Positions 27,301-36,730 of a stretch of DNA of 64,000 bases are shown one piece after another. The translations under genes were made by a program, and so were the position numbers. Within the stretch, counting starts at the first letter, position 1. Each line of letters begins with the position of its first letter. Source of the DNA: Flavobacterium tegetincola DSM 22377 (GTDB lineage: Bacteria > Bacteroidota > Bacteroidia > Flavobacteriales > Flavobacteriaceae); assembly GCF_000425485.1 (NCBI RefSeq), contig NZ_AUDN01000025.1:1-64000 (forward strand), read 5' to 3'. Below the pieces are notes generated by a model that saw only the letters and a list, made by a program, of their open reading frames with translations, searched no databases and was not told the origin of the DNA.

Positions 27301-29724
27301 ATGGCCGATAAAAAAAGTTACATTCCCGTCAAAGTCTTATTGAGTTACCTTGCTTTAATTGCTTTGGTGGCAACGGTAGGCTGGCTTTTATATACTGAAA
27401 ATATTGTTTTTTCAAAAACGGAAGCCAACATCGCGACCGAGAATGATAAAGTATTAAAGGTCAGCAACCTTCTTTCCAATATTTATAAAAACGAAGGTTA
27501 TGCTAGAAAAACTTTGCAATCCGATGGCGAAGAAGACTTAAACAATTACATTCTCCACACGGATTCGTTGAAATCCGAAATAGAAGCGTTTAAGGTTTTC
27601 ATTCCAAATCCCAAGCAAATTACCTTATTGGATACTGTAAAAGTGCTACTGAATAAAAAAGTTCGGACGATACGTGATCTAAAAATTGTAAAACAACAGG
27701 CAAATAATGAAGAAGCGGTTCAGCGTGCGATCAACAAGATCACGCAAATGGAAGGGTCTTTGCGCAAACTTCAGATCAATGATTTAGTCAAAAACCCTAA
27801 TGATTTAGGCGAATATCAACGAAGCGTTTTGCAGAAAATGGTAGCCGTTTTAAACCAAAATATTCCTAACGACAGTTCAAATACGCTCACGCAAAAAGCG
27901 CTTGATTCCATGTTGGTCGTTTCAAAAACGGCATTAAGTGACGTAGTTCGTGCTAATGCTTCGGAAAATAAATCATTAGCAATTCAAGAGCAAAAATTGC
28001 AAAAAAATGAAGTTTCTATTTCAGAACAATTGCGTAAAATTTTAAACATAATTGAGCGTGAAATCATTCGGAATACCACAGCTACTAATTTGCAAAAAGA
28101 AGCTTCTTTGCAGAAAACCAATGAAATAGTAACGTACGCTGCCATTGCAGGTTTTATATTGACCGTGTTTTTTTCGATTTTAATTTTAAGTGATTTTTCC
28201 AAAACGGAATCCTATAAGAAACAGTTGGAAGCGGCAAATTTAAAAGCACAAAAATTAATTAAAGACCGTGAGCAATTAATTTCTACCGTGAGCCACGATT
28301 TAAAAACGCCTTTGAGTACCATCGTAGGTTATTCCGAACTTTTGGGCAATTCTGATTTGACAGCCAAACAGACGCATTACAATAAAAACATAAAAAGTTC
28401 GTCTGAATACATTTCTAAGTTGGTTCAAGATTTATTGGACTTCACGAAGATTGAATCGGGTAAAATTATTGTAGAAAACATGCCTTTCTCATTGCCAAAT
28501 GTCATTGAGGAAGTGGCAAACAACATCCAAGCGGTTTACACGCAAAAAGAAATTTCACTCCAATTGGATATTGATACTTTATTTGATAAAAATATCGTGA
28601 GCGACCCTTTTCGTCTGCGTCAAATTTTGAGTAATTTAATTGGCAATGCTTACAAGTTTACTGAAAAAGGAAGTATTACCATTGAAGCGAAAGTTATAGA
28701 GCACAACATCCAAATTACGGTAAAAGACACCGGAATAGGAATTAAAGAAAGCAGTCAAGCACTCGTTTTTGAAGAATTTACTCAAGCCAATGACGGCATT
28801 GAAAAAGTCTTTGGAGGCACAGGATTGGGCCTTACCATTGCCCGAAAAATAACAGAATCTTTAAACGGAACATTAACTTTAAAAAGCAAGTACGGTCAAG
28901 GAAGCACCTTTTATATTCAACTTCCCTTGATTTGGGCTACACACCAATTTGTGGCAAATGAACCGCAAAACAGAATTACTACACGAAAAACACGTCAAAT
29001 TGTGATAGTAGACGACGACTCAAATTTGCTCGCTCTGACAGCCGAAGTATTAAGGCAAAAAAATCACATAGTATATCCATTTCATTCGGCGATGGAAGCA
29101 TTAAATGCAGTTGCAACAATAGATTTTGATTGCGTTATAACAGATATCCAAATGCCCAATTTGGATGGTTTTGGTTTTATCGAGCAACTTCAGCTTTTAG
29201 AAATGTATAAGCAACAGCCCATTTTAGCCATCACAGGTCGAGCTGATTTAGCGCTAGAAGTATATCAAAAAGCAGGTTTTTCGTCAGTGGTTCAAAAGCC
29301 ATATTCGCCATTAAAATTGTTGGAGCAATTGGATGAATTGTTTGCAATAGACAGAAAAGCGACCTTCAATTCTAGCGAAAATGCTGCATCTAATTCGAAT
29401 TATTCTTTAGTTAAATTGAAAGCATTTTTACCCGATGATGATGTGGCGCTTCGGGAAGTCCTGAATTCCTTTGTCAAAAATACGCACGAAAGTTTGCTGG
29501 TTTTACGTCAAGGCATCAATGAGAAAAACGTTTTGGCTGTTCAAGAAATCGCGCATAGAATGTATCCCATGTTTCAACAAATTGAGGCTACAGGAATTGC
29601 AGATTTATTAAATGATTTGAGTACAAAACCGTTGGAATTGGATGAAATAGAGCAAATCAATATCTTACTGAATCAGAAAATAACCGTCCTTTTTGAGCTA
29701 TTCAGAAAAGATTCAGTACTCTAA
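27301..29724 (+). CDS. Hybrid sensor histidine kinase with receiver and Hpt domains
   Basis: An 807-residue inner-membrane kinase. TM1 is at about 13-31 and TM2 at about 277-297, framing a 245-residue helical periplasmic sensor. The phospho-acceptor is His332 in STVSHDLKTPLST; the catalytic domain has the N box LIGNAYKF near 446, DTGIGI near 476 and FGGTGLGLTIARK near 504. A receiver domain follows (IVDDDSN near 569, phospho-Asp615 in ITDIQMPN, Lys in QKPYSP near 666). The C-terminal Hpt-like domain has His752 in IAHRMYP. This allows a four-step phosphorelay within one protein. Its 3' end overlaps the convergent response-regulator gene by 12 bp, so the pair probably works together. Confidence 0.92.
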   Translation: MADKKSYIPVKVLLSYLALIALVATVGWLLYTENIVFSKTEANIATENDKVLKVSNLLSNIYKNEGYARKTLQSDGEEDLNNYILHTDSLKSEIEAFKVFIPNPKQITLLDTVKVLLNKKVRTIRDLKIVKQQANNEEAVQRAINKITQMEGSLRKLQINDLVKNPNDLGEYQRSVLQKMVAVLNQNIPNDSSNTLTQKALDSMLVVSKTALSDVVRANASENKSLAIQEQKLQKNEVSISEQLRKILNIIEREIIRNTTATNLQKEASLQKTNEIVTYAAIAGFILTVFFSILILSDFSKTESYKKQLEAANLKAQKLIKDREQLISTVSHDLKTPLSTIVGYSELLGNSDLTAKQTHYNKNIKSSSEYISKLVQDLLDFTKIESGKIIVENMPFSLPNVIEEVANNIQAVYTQKEISLQLDIDTLFDKNIVSDPFRLRQILSNLIGNAYKFTEKGSITIEAKVIEHNIQITVKDTGIGIKESSQALVFEEFTQANDGIEKVFGGTGLGLTIARKITESLNGTLTLKSKYGQGSTFYIQLPLIWATHQFVANEPQNRITTRKTRQIVIVDDDSNLLALTAEVLRQKNHIVYPFHSAMEALNAVATIDFDCVITDIQMPNLDGFGFIEQLQLLEMYKQQPILAITGRADLALEVYQKAGFSSVVQKPYSPLKLLEQLDELFAIDRKATFNSSENAASNSNYSLVKLKAFLPDDDVALREVLNSFVKNTHESLLVLRQGINEKNVLAVQEIAHRMYPMFQQIEATGIADLLNDLSTKPLELDEIEQINILLNQKITVLFELFRKDSVL

Positions 29725-31062
29725 ATTATAAAATTTGAGTTTGTTATAAAGTGTCTTTCTATTGATTTTAAGCAATTTTGCTGCTTCTGATTTGTTATTT
29801 TGCGTTTGTTCCAACGCCTGAATAATTGCCTCTTTTTCATTTTGCGAAAGCGAAAAAACAACCTCATCCTTTTCTGGATGCACCAAAAAAAGCTCTGAAG
29901 GCAAAACGTCTCTTTCTATAAATTCGCCTGACGTTAATAGTGTCGAACGCTTGACAACGTTCTGTAATTCTCTTAAATTTCCAGGCCACGAATAGTTCTG
30001 AAATATCTGAATCACTTCATTCGAAAAACCGATGACTTCTCTATTCAACTGCTGATTGGATTTTTCCAAAAAGAAATCGGCAAATATCAATAAGTCTTCT
30101 TTCCGTTCTTTCAACGAAGGTGATGCAATTGAAAATTCATTAATCCTGTGGTATAAATCTTCCCTGAAATCGCCATTTTTTACTGCTTCACGCAAATCTT
30201 CGTTGGTTGCCGTAATAATACGAATATCAACGGCAATTTCTTTGGTACTTCCAACAGGTTTGACCTTTCGTTCTTGAAGTGCTCTCAACAATTGCACTTG
30301 ATTTTCATAAGACAAGTTTCCAATTTCATCTAGAAAAATAGTACCGCCATTTGCTGCTTCAAAGTATCCAATTTTATCATTCAATGCTCCAGTAAATGAA
30401 CCTTTTACATGTCCAAAAAATTCGCTTGCCGCTAAATCTTTTGGAATAGTTCCGCAATCTACAGCAATGAATGGTTTTTTATTTCGAGTACTGTTTTTAT
30501 GAATTTTTTGGGCAATGACTTCCTTTCCCGTTCCACTTTCGCCGATAATTAATACTGAAATATCGGTAGGACTGACCAATTTTATGTACTCCGCTAATTT
30601 TACAGAAGCAGGTGATATACCTAAAACAAATTCTGAATTGGACTCTTTGACCACTTTAGCGGTGGTTTTAGTTTGGGCAGGCTTGGGTTCTGAAAAAACG
30701 CGTGCATTTTTTAAAGCATTTGCAACCACAATCAAAACTTCATCCGGATTGAATGGCTTTGAAATATAATCGGCTGCGCCATTTTTTATTGCTTTTACAG
30801 CTGTGTTAATATCGCTGTAACCTGTCATTAAAACCACTGGAGTGAACGGAAGGTCTTGTTTGAATTCGGTAAGCAATGTCATTCCATCGGAATCGGGCAA
30901 ACGTAAATCAGTCAGAATCAAGTCGAACTTGTCAGATGCCGTTTTGCTTTTGGCTTCAGCCGCAGAAAAAGCTGTAGTAACCGCATAGCCATTTTTAGTC
31001 AAAAATTTCTCAACTAGTTTACAAAATGCTACATCATCTTCAATTACTAAAAGTTTGGCCAT
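29713..31062 (-). CDS. Sigma54-dependent response regulator (NtrC type)
   Basis: A 449-residue regulator: receiver domain 1-120 with the acidic pair ED at 8-9 and phospho-Asp52 in LILTDLRLP, Lys in ISKPFNP near 103; AAA+ domain at about 145-375 with Walker A GESGTGKEVIAQ, the sigma54-contact loop reading GSFTGA (usually GAFTGA) and Walker B GGTIFLDEIG; and a Fis-type helix-turn-helix at the end (NNKSEAAKLLKINRKTLYNKLKFY). It activates transcription by the sigma54 holoenzyme. The convergent, overlapping hybrid kinase gene is its likely partner, with the kinase's Hpt domain as donor. Confidence 0.93.
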   Translation of the reverse strand: MAKLLVIEDDVAFCKLVEKFLTKNGYAVTTAFSAAEAKSKTASDKFDLILTDLRLPDSDGMTLLTEFKQDLPFTPVVLMTGYSDINTAVKAIKNGAADYISKPFNPDEVLIVVANALKNARVFSEPKPAQTKTTAKVVKESNSEFVLGISPASVKLAEYIKLVSPTDISVLIIGESGTGKEVIAQKIHKNSTRNKKPFIAVDCGTIPKDLAASEFFGHVKGSFTGALNDKIGYFEAANGGTIFLDEIGNLSYENQVQLLRALQERKVKPVGSTKEIAVDIRIITATNEDLREAVKNGDFREDLYHRINEFSIASPSLKERKEDLLIFADFFLEKSNQQLNREVIGFSNEVIQIFQNYSWPGNLRELQNVVKRSTLLTSGEFIERDVLPSELFLVHPEKDEVVFSLSQNEKEAIIQALEQTQNNKSEAAKLLKINRKTLYNKLKFYNLEY

Positions 31063-31123
31063 TGGTAAAATCTTTTGTGCTAATATAAAGTTTAAAAAAA
31101 GTGTTTCGTCTTAATTATATGCA

Positions 31124-31157
31124 AAAAAAAGAGGTTTGAATGAACAAACCTCTTTTT
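31124..31157 (-). terminator. Hairpin with flanking A and T runs
   Basis: AAAAAGAGGTTTG pairs with CAAACCTCTTTTT around the loop AATGAA. With an A run on one side and Ts on the other it can act in both directions. On the minus strand it lies after the decayed frame at 31192-31470. Confidence 0.7.
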
Positions 31158-31191
31158 AACAAAAACAAATTATAAGTTACCCTAACTTATT

Positions 31192-31470
31192 TTATACTAC
31201 AATTGCCATCGGCATCCGCTCTAACAGTAGCCTTCTGGTATCCAATTGCGATTTGTATTTTAAATGCTCTATCGTGTAATTCTAATTATACTCCTTTTTA
31301 AAAAATACCGCTTCGGGAAGATGAATTATTTTAATTTCAGCTGATTTTCCAAATAAAGCATTAAATATTCCATTTGAATAATGAACTGGATTTGAGGCAA
31401 AAGAGATAAATCTTCCGAAAGCGATAATTACTTTTTGGAATTGTACATTGTACAATACTATATCAGTAGG
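31192..31470 (-). pseudogene. Possible decayed short gene with an in-frame TAG
   Basis: Reading the minus strand from 31470, a frame stays open for about 62 codons, with protein-like composition (KVIIAFGRFISFASNPVHY, then NALFGKSAEIKIIHLPEAVF), meets TAG at 31282-31284, and continues in the same frame for 29 codons (YTIEHLKYKSQLDTRRLLL...) to TAA at 31192-31194. There is no ATG near the beginning. A hairpin with a T run follows on the minus strand. This fits a small gene broken by a nonsense mutation, but in AT-rich DNA it could also be chance. I recognise no family. The rest of 31063-31671 holds only the two hairpins listed. Confidence 0.25.
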
Positions 31471-31620
31471 TTATCAATACTATTGAAATTATTGTGCCAA
31501 AGGAGAAGTGCGATTTCAGATATTGATTTACAACACCTTGCACTTAAAAACTGAAATTAGAGTGTGTAAAGTGTGTAATTTAGCTCATTGCTTTTGTGTA
31601 AAATTTCCACAATTGAACCT

Positions 31621-31652
31621 AAAAAAAATGCCTCACAGGAGATGAGGCATTG
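31621..31652 (-). terminator. Terminator of the acc-fab operon
   Basis: On the minus strand AATGCCTCA and TGAGGCATT form a 9 bp stem followed by a run of eight Ts, 20 bases after the accC stop codon. Confidence 0.9.
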
Positions 31653-31671
31653 ATCAAAAATATAATATGTA

Positions 31672-33021
31672 TTAGTCTTTTTTCTCTTTCATTTTGAAAG
31701 TATCCATAAAGGCTGTGGTGTAATCTCCAGAAACGTAACGCGGATCATCCATCAATTGACGGTGAAACGGTATTGTAGTATTAATTCCTTCAATTACGAA
31801 TTCATCTAATGCACGCTTCATTTTATTAATTGCTTCTTGTCTCGTTTGAGCAGTAGTAATCAATTTTGCGATCATAGAATCGTAATTTGGTGGAATAGAA
31901 TATCCGGAATATACGTGTGTATCTAAACGAATTCCATGACCTCCCGGCGTATGCAAGTTGGTAATTTTTCCTGGTGAAGGACGGAAATCGTTATAGGGAT
32001 CTTCGGCATTAATTCGGCATTCAATAGAGTGCAACTGTGGGAAGTAATTTTTTCCTGAAATTGGCACACCTGCAGCAACTAGAATTTGCTCACGAATTAA
32101 ATCGTAATCAATAACTTGCTCTGTAATTGGGTGTTCCACTTGGATTCGCGTATTCATTTCCATAAAATAGAAATTTCTATGCTTGTCTACTAAAAATTCA
32201 ACAGTTCCGGCGCCTTCATATTTAATATATTCGGCTGCTTTAACGGCTGCATCACCCATTTTCTTACGTAACTCATCCGTCATAAATGGCGAAGGCGTTT
32301 CTTCAGTTAATTTTTGGTGACGGCGTTGAACCGAGCAATCTCTTTCAGAAAGGTGACACGCTTTTCCGTAAGAATCTCCTACTACTTGAATTTCGATATG
32401 ACGTGGTTCTTCAATAAGTTTCTCCATGTACATGCCGTCGTTTCCAAAAGCAGCAGCTGCTTCTTGACGAGCACTTTCCCAAGCTTTAAATAAATCTTCT
32501 TCTTTCCAAACAGCACGCATTCCTTTTCCACCACCACCAGCGGTAGCTTTCATCATCACAGGATAACCTACTTCTTTAGCTACTTTTACCGCATCTTCAT
32601 AATCCGCTAAAATACCTTCAGAACCGGGAACACAAGGAACACCTGCTTCAATCATGGTTGCTTTTGCCGAAGCTTTGTCACCCATACGGTCAATCATTTC
32701 TGGAGAAGCTCCAATGAATTTGATTCCGTGTTCTTGACAAATTTTAGAAAATTTTGCATTTTCAGATAAAAATCCGTACCCCGGATGAATGGCATCTGCA
32801 TTTGTAATTTCTGCAGCAGCGATTATACTAGACATTTTCAAGTAGGATAAATTACTTGGTGGTGGTCCGATACAAACCGCTTCGTCTGCAAACCGAACGT
32901 GCAAACTTTCGGCATCTGCCGTAGAGTAAACTGCAACGGTTTTAATTCCCATTTCGCGACATGTTCTAATGATACGTAGGGCAATCTCACCTCTATTGGC
33001 AATTAATATTTTTTTAAACAT
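31672..33021 (-). CDS. accC: Acetyl-CoA carboxylase biotin carboxylase subunit
   Basis: Carboxylates the biotin of AccB with bicarbonate and ATP, first half of malonyl-CoA formation. The 449-residue ATP-grasp protein shows [22 protein letters not shown] at the N-terminus, [12 protein letters not shown] near 81, the glycine loop [12 protein letters not shown] near 158, [12 protein letters not shown] near 233 and [20 protein letters not shown] near 288, which holds the catalytic Arg and Glu. Length is standard. It is last in the minus-strand order fabH, accB, accC and is followed by a terminator. The 86 bp gap to accB contains an AT-rich inverted repeat. Confidence 0.95.
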   Translation of the reverse strand: MFKKILIANRGEIALRIIRTCREMGIKTVAVYSTADAESLHVRFADEAVCIGPPPSNLSYLKMSSIIAAAEITNADAIHPGYGFLSENAKFSKICQEHGIKFIGASPEMIDRMGDKASAKATMIEAGVPCVPGSEGILADYEDAVKVAKEVGYPVMMKATAGGGGKGMRAVWKEEDLFKAWESARQEAAAAFGNDGMYMEKLIEEPRHIEIQVVGDSYGKACHLSERDCSVQRRHQKLTEETPSPFMTDELRKKMGDAAVKAAEYIKYEGAGTVEFLVDKHRNFYFMEMNTRIQVEHPITEQVIDYDLIREQILVAAGVPISGKNYFPQLHSIECRINAEDPYNDFRPSPGKITNLHTPGGHGIRLDTHVYSGYSIPPNYDSMIAKLITTAQTRQEAINKMKRALDEFVIEGINTTIPFHRQLMDDPRYVSGDYTTAFMDTFKMKEKKD

Positions 33022-33029
33022 CTTGTTTT

Positions 33030-33104
33030 AATTATGAGTTATAAATTATAAGTTATGAATTATGAATTATTACCAATAATAATTCATAATTCATAATTTA
33101 TAAT
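33030..33104. repeat. AT-rich inverted repeat between accB and accC
   Basis: TTATGAATTATGAATTATT and AATAATTCATAATTCATAA form a near-perfect stem of about 19 bp around ACCAAT, flanked by further TTATAAATTATAAG/AATTTATAAT pairing. It resembles repeated ATAAATTATAAG intergenic elements of Flavobacterium. In an RNA it would fold into a long AU hairpin between the two coding regions. Confidence 0.6.
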
Positions 33105-33107
33105 TTT

Positions 33108-33590
33108 TTAAGATGGATCAACTAGGAATAAGGGTTGGTCAAATTCTACTGGAGACATATCGTCTACCAATACTTTTACAATTTTACCTGAAACTTCTGA
33201 TTCGATTTCGTTGAATAATTTCATTGCTTCAATTACACAAAGAACATCTCCTTTACCAATTGATGTTCCCACCTCAACAAACATTGCTTTGTCTGGAGAA
33301 GGTTTTCTGTAAAATGTTCCAATGATTGGAGACTTGATTGTAATGTATTTTGCATTTTCATCCGCTTGTGGTGCAGCTGCAACTGGCGCTTGAGGAGCAC
33401 CTAAAGCTGGAGCAGCTTGTTGCATTGGCTGTTGAGCCATTGGCGCTTGTTGCAAATACGTAATCTCTGGAGTAGATTCTCCCAATGTCGTTTTAATGGT
33501 AATTTTTACATTATCAATTTCCAATTTCACTTCTGCAACACCCGTAGCTGCTACAAATTTAATTAGGTTTTGAATTTCTTTTAACTCCAT
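33108..33590 (-). CDS. accB: Biotin carboxyl carrier protein of acetyl-CoA carboxylase
   Basis: A 160-residue carrier. The N-terminal 40 residues are helical and strand-forming (ELKEIQNLIKFVAATGVAEV), residues 45-80 are a Gln/Ala/Pro-rich flexible linker (QQAPMAQQPMQQAAPALGAP), and the C-terminal biotinyl domain carries the lysine in VIEAMKLFNEIE near residue 123 that BirA biotinylates. The thumb loop typical of AccB-type domains (IGTFYRKPSPDKAMFVEVG) is present. It sits between fabH (35 bp upstream) and accC, the usual fatty-acid start cluster. Confidence 0.95.
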   Translation of the reverse strand: MELKEIQNLIKFVAATGVAEVKLEIDNVKITIKTTLGESTPEITYLQQAPMAQQPMQQAAPALGAPQAPVAAAPQADENAKYITIKSPIIGTFYRKPSPDKAMFVEVGTSIGKGDVLCVIEAMKLFNEIESEVSGKIVKVLVDDMSPVEFDQPLFLVDPS

Positions 33591-33625
33591 AATCAGTTTA
33601 TTTTAGTTATATTTTGTTTGTTTTT

Positions 33626-34615
33626 TTAGTAAGCCCATTTTAAATAAATGGCTCCCCAAGTAAATCCGCCACCAAAGGCAGCAAAGATTAGATTATCTCC
33701 TTTTTTAAATTTTTTCTCAAAATCAAAAAGCAATAGAGGTAAAGTTCCTGAAGTGGTATTGCCATACTTATGAATATTGACAAGAACCTTATCTTCTTCT
33801 AAACCAATTCTGCTTGCTGTAGCATCAATAATTCTTTTATTAGCTTGATGTGCAACTAACCAATCCACATCGTCTTTAGTCAAATTATTTCTTTGCAAAA
33901 TTTTCTCACTCACATCTGCCATACCGGTAACGGCATATTTGTACACTGTTTTTCCATCTTGAAAAACATAATGTTGACGTTTTGCAACTGTATCTGCCGA
34001 AGCAGGAAGTAAAGATCCACCAGCATCAATTTTTAAGAAATCACGACCTACTCCATCGCTTCTTAAAAACTCATCTTGTATTCCTAAACCTTCGTAATTG
34101 GGTTCTAATAATGCAGCTCCACCTCCATCACCAAAGATGATGCATGTAGCGCGATCGGTATAATCAATGATGGACGACATTTTATCGGCACCAATGATTA
34201 GAACTTTTTTATACTTTCCTGATTTTATGTATGCATCAGCAGTGGACATTGCGTATAAGAAGCCTGAACAAGCAGCTTGCAAGTCATAAGCAAAAGCGTT
34301 AGTTGCTCCAATTTGTGTAGCCACATAAACGGCAGTTGCAGCAACAGGCATATCAGGCGTGGTAGAGGCAACAATTACCATATCTATTTCCAAAGGATTT
34401 ACATTTCCTTTAGCTATTAAGTCTTCCGCAGCTTTTATGCAGAGGTAAGAAGTACCTAAATTATCGTCTTTTAAGATTCTTCGTTCTTTAATTCCAGTTC
34501 TTGAGGTAATCCATTCATCATTGGTATCCACCATTGTTTCCAATAATTTATTGGTCAAAACAAAATCTGGAACATAGCCTCCGACTGCAGTAATTGCGGC
34601 TGTAATTGTACTCAT
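33626..34615 (-). CDS. fabH: 3-oxoacyl-ACP synthase III
   Basis: KAS III condenses acyl-CoA with malonyl-ACP to start fatty acid synthesis; in flavobacteria it is expected to use branched primers. The 329-residue protein has YVPDFVLTNKLLE at the start, the catalytic cysteine in DLQAACSGFLYAM near residue 115, the histidine in WLVAHQANKRII near 255 and the asparagine in NIHKYGNTTSGTLPL near 285, followed by FAAFGGGFTWGAIYLKW. All three catalytic residues are present. It is followed by accB on the same strand; a hairpin separates it from rpmF upstream. Confidence 0.95.
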   Translation of the reverse strand: MSTITAAITAVGGYVPDFVLTNKLLETMVDTNDEWITSRTGIKERRILKDDNLGTSYLCIKAAEDLIAKGNVNPLEIDMVIVASTTPDMPVAATAVYVATQIGATNAFAYDLQAACSGFLYAMSTADAYIKSGKYKKVLIIGADKMSSIIDYTDRATCIIFGDGGGAALLEPNYEGLGIQDEFLRSDGVGRDFLKIDAGGSLLPASADTVAKRQHYVFQDGKTVYKYAVTGMADVSEKILQRNNLTKDDVDWLVAHQANKRIIDATASRIGLEEDKVLVNIHKYGNTTSGTLPLLLFDFEKKFKKGDNLIFAAFGGGFTWGAIYLKWAY

Positions 34616-34730
34616 AAAGTTGTAAGTTTATTCCTTGCCAAAGTGCAACAGAAAAGTTGTGGAAATTACAAAAAAATTTCCAAACCCTAATATTAACTGA
34701 CAGTAATTATCACTAAATTTTAGACAACAA

Positions 34731-34756
34731 AAAAAACTCTCACATTGGAGAGTTTA
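34731..34756 (-). terminator. Terminator or attenuator between rpmF and fabH
   Basis: On the minus strand AAACTCTC and GAGAGTTT close a short loop and are followed by a T-rich run. It lies 23 bp after the rpmF stop and may partly uncouple rpmF from fabH expression. Confidence 0.75.
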
Positions 34757-34778
34757 AAATTTGCTTGCAAAACAAATA

Positions 34779-34976
34779 TTATGCAAGAGCCACAGACGAT
34801 TTGTCAATAACAACTTGTCCTCTGTAGTACATTTTACCTTCATGCCAGTAAGCTCTGTGGTATAAATGTGCTTCTCCAGTGATTGGACATGTCGCGATTT
34901 GAGCTACTGTAGCTTTATAATGTGTTCTTCTCTTATCTCTTCTTGTTTTCGAGATTTTTCTTTTAGGATGCGCCAT
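34779..34976 (-). CDS. rpmF: 50S ribosomal protein L32
   Basis: A 65-residue basic protein: [21 protein letters not shown], then [27 protein letters not shown]. The N-terminal PKRK.SK.RRD.RR pattern is diagnostic of L32. Only one cysteine remains (C-P-I-T-G), so the zinc-ribbon CxxC pairs seen in some species are absent; the zinc-free form is common in this phylum. It lies 9 bp after yceD, an arrangement conserved in most bacteria with downstream fatty-acid genes. Confidence 0.97.
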   Translation of the reverse strand: MAHPKRKISKTRRDKRRTHYKATVAQIATCPITGEAHLYHRAYWHEGKMYYRGQVVIDKSSVALA

Positions 34977-34985
34977 TTTACTATA

Positions 34986-35528
34986 TTATTTATCCGTTAA
35001 TAGTTGTTTTAATTTGTCCCAACGTGGGTCTATTTCCTTTTCTTCTTCAACTTCTTCTATTACTTCAGTCACTCTCAATTCGTTCAACTTATCTAAAGCT
35101 TCCGATTCTAAAGTGCCGTCTTCAACTCCAGGATGCACGCGTTTCAATGGAACCGACAATGCAATCATTTCATAAATGTACTGCGAAACATCTAATTGGT
35201 GTTCGCCATGCGGCAAAATCAACAATTCTTCGTTATCTGCATTGTACTCTTCACCAAATTGAACAACCAGTTTCATGCTTCCGTCAATAGGTAAATCAAA
35301 CATTTCACCTGTTACATCGCAAGGAACATGAACTGTACCTTTGTGCTTAAAAAGCAATTCCAGCATCAAACTTTTTTTCTCTAGAACTAAATCCACTTTA
35401 ATGTCGGCGCTTTCAAAATCGTCGTATTCAAAGTGATCAAAGAACGTTTTATTAATTTGATACTCAAACTGGTGCTTTCCTAATTTTAATCCTACAAAGG
35501 GGATTAAATATTCATTTAACTTTTTCAT
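34986..35528 (-). CDS. YceD/DUF177 family protein
   Basis: A 180-residue protein of the YceD (DUF177) family, linked to 23S rRNA accumulation and found next to rpmF across bacteria. The central block VPCDVTGEMFDLPIDGSMKLVVQFGEEY near 83-110 has the single conserved cysteine of the family (others have a C..C pair), and the end IDPRWDKLKQLL matches the usual I.PRW..L..L tail. The position directly upstream of rpmF supports the assignment. The molecular function is not established. Confidence 0.88.
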   Translation of the reverse strand: MKKLNEYLIPFVGLKLGKHQFEYQINKTFFDHFEYDDFESADIKVDLVLEKKSLMLELLFKHKGTVHVPCDVTGEMFDLPIDGSMKLVVQFGEEYNADNEELLILPHGEHQLDVSQYIYEMIALSVPLKRVHPGVEDGTLESEALDKLNELRVTEVIEEVEEEKEIDPRWDKLKQLLTDK

Positions 35529-35623
35529 AGCAACAACAATTTGTCCTTTTCCAGAACCCTAGAATCGGAGTGCAAAGATATACATTTATCGCAAATTCAA
35601 AAGGGTTATAAACATTTTTTTGT

Positions 35624-36670
35624 TTATAAGTGTTTTTCTCTTGTTTTTAGCGGTCTTTTACTGATTTCAGCATATAGATTTCGCGATTTATAAACGTCAA
35701 GTGCCAGATAAACGGCTTCTTTAAATGAATTATAATTCGCCAAATTTTTTCCAGCAATGTCATAAGCCGTTCCGTGATCGGGTGAAGTTCTAATTTTATC
35801 CAATCCTGCAGTATAATTTACACCTGTTCCAAATGACAACGTCTTAAACGGAATCAATCCTTGATCGTGATACGTAGCAATTACGGCATCAAATTTCTCA
35901 TATTGATTGCTACCAAAAAATCCATCCGCTGGATAAGGCCCGAAAACCATAATTCCTTCTTCAAACATTTTCTTGATTACGGGACGTATTAATTTTTCAT
36001 CTTCCGAACCAATCACGCCGCCGTCTCCAGCATGAGGATTCAATCCTAAAACAGCAATTTTTGGTTTATTGATGCTAAAATCTTGCGTCAGACATCTATC
36101 AATTGTTTTAATTTTTTTTCGAATTAAGGCTTCCGTCAAATGCGAGGCAATTTCGTTAACCGGAATATGATCCGTCAATAACCCAATGCGAAGCGAACCG
36201 CTTACCATCAACATCAATGCATCTCCTTCCAACTCTTTATCTAAATAATCGGTATGGCCGGGAAATTTAAAATCTTCCGATTGAATGTTGTATTTATTTA
36301 TAGGTGCAGTGACCAAAACATCAATTAATTCGTCTTTCAACGCTTGAGTTGCTGCTGTAAATGATTTAATGGCATATTCGCCCACGACTTCATTATTTAC
36401 ACCATATTCCAACTGTATTGGCTCACGCCAAAGATTCAAAACATTGATTTTTCCTGTGATAATTTGACTTAAATTATCGATACCGTGCAAAGGAGCGGTG
36501 GATTCAAAACTCTTGCGCAGAAAGGAAAGTGTTTTTACATTGGCAAAAATAACGGGGGTACACATTTCAAGCATTCGGGCGTCTTCAAATGTTTTTAAAA
36601 CAATTTCGCTTCCAATACCGTTTAGATCTCCAATTGAAATTCCAACGATTATATTTTCTGCTTTTTTCAT
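35624..36670 (-). CDS. pdxA: 4-hydroxythreonine-4-phosphate dehydrogenase
   Basis: NAD-dependent step of the DXP-dependent pyridoxal phosphate pathway. From the ATG at 36668-36670 the protein is 348 residues: GISIGDLNGIGSEIVLKTF near 10, TAPINKYNIQSEDFKFPGHTDYL near 145 with a metal histidine, and ATYHDQGLIPFKTLSFGTGVNYTAGL near 277 with another. RTSPDHGTAYDIAGKN near 306 completes the family pattern. The longer in-frame start at 36787 reaches into ribE and is rejected. The gene is divergent from ribE with a 60 bp gap. Confidence 0.94.
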   Translation of the reverse strand: MKKAENIIVGISIGDLNGIGSEIVLKTFEDARMLEMCTPVIFANVKTLSFLRKSFESTAPLHGIDNLSQIITGKINVLNLWREPIQLEYGVNNEVVGEYAIKSFTAATQALKDELIDVLVTAPINKYNIQSEDFKFPGHTDYLDKELEGDALMLMVSGSLRIGLLTDHIPVNEIASHLTEALIRKKIKTIDRCLTQDFSINKPKIAVLGLNPHAGDGGVIGSEDEKLIRPVIKKMFEEGIMVFGPYPADGFFGSNQYEKFDAVIATYHDQGLIPFKTLSFGTGVNYTAGLDKIRTSPDHGTAYDIAGKNLANYNSFKEAVYLALDVYKSRNLYAEISKRPLKTREKHL

Positions 36671-36705
36671 GTACTTCAAGTTATTTATTGCTAATTTTGA
36701 GGTTA

Positions 36706-36713
36706 CAAATTTA
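36706..36713 (-). promoter_or_regulatory. Candidate -7 box for pdxA
   Basis: On the minus strand TAAATTTG matches TAnnTTTG, 35 bases before the pdxA ATG. No convincing -33 element at the usual distance was found. Confidence 0.4.
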
Positions 36714-36730
36714 GTAAAATAAAACCACAA

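Noticed and set aside
33030..33104. Repeated AATTATGAATTAT words as a CRISPR-like array
   Set aside because: They form one long inverted repeat without spacers; it is an AU hairpin, not an array.
35024..35290. Plus-strand frame opposite yceD
   Set aside because: It is the complement of the Glu-rich tail of the YceD-family protein and shows only Leu/Gln-rich low complexity.
36671..36730. FMN riboswitch upstream of ribE
   Set aside because: Only 60 bp separate ribE from the divergent pdxA and none of the conserved FMN-aptamer sequence is present.
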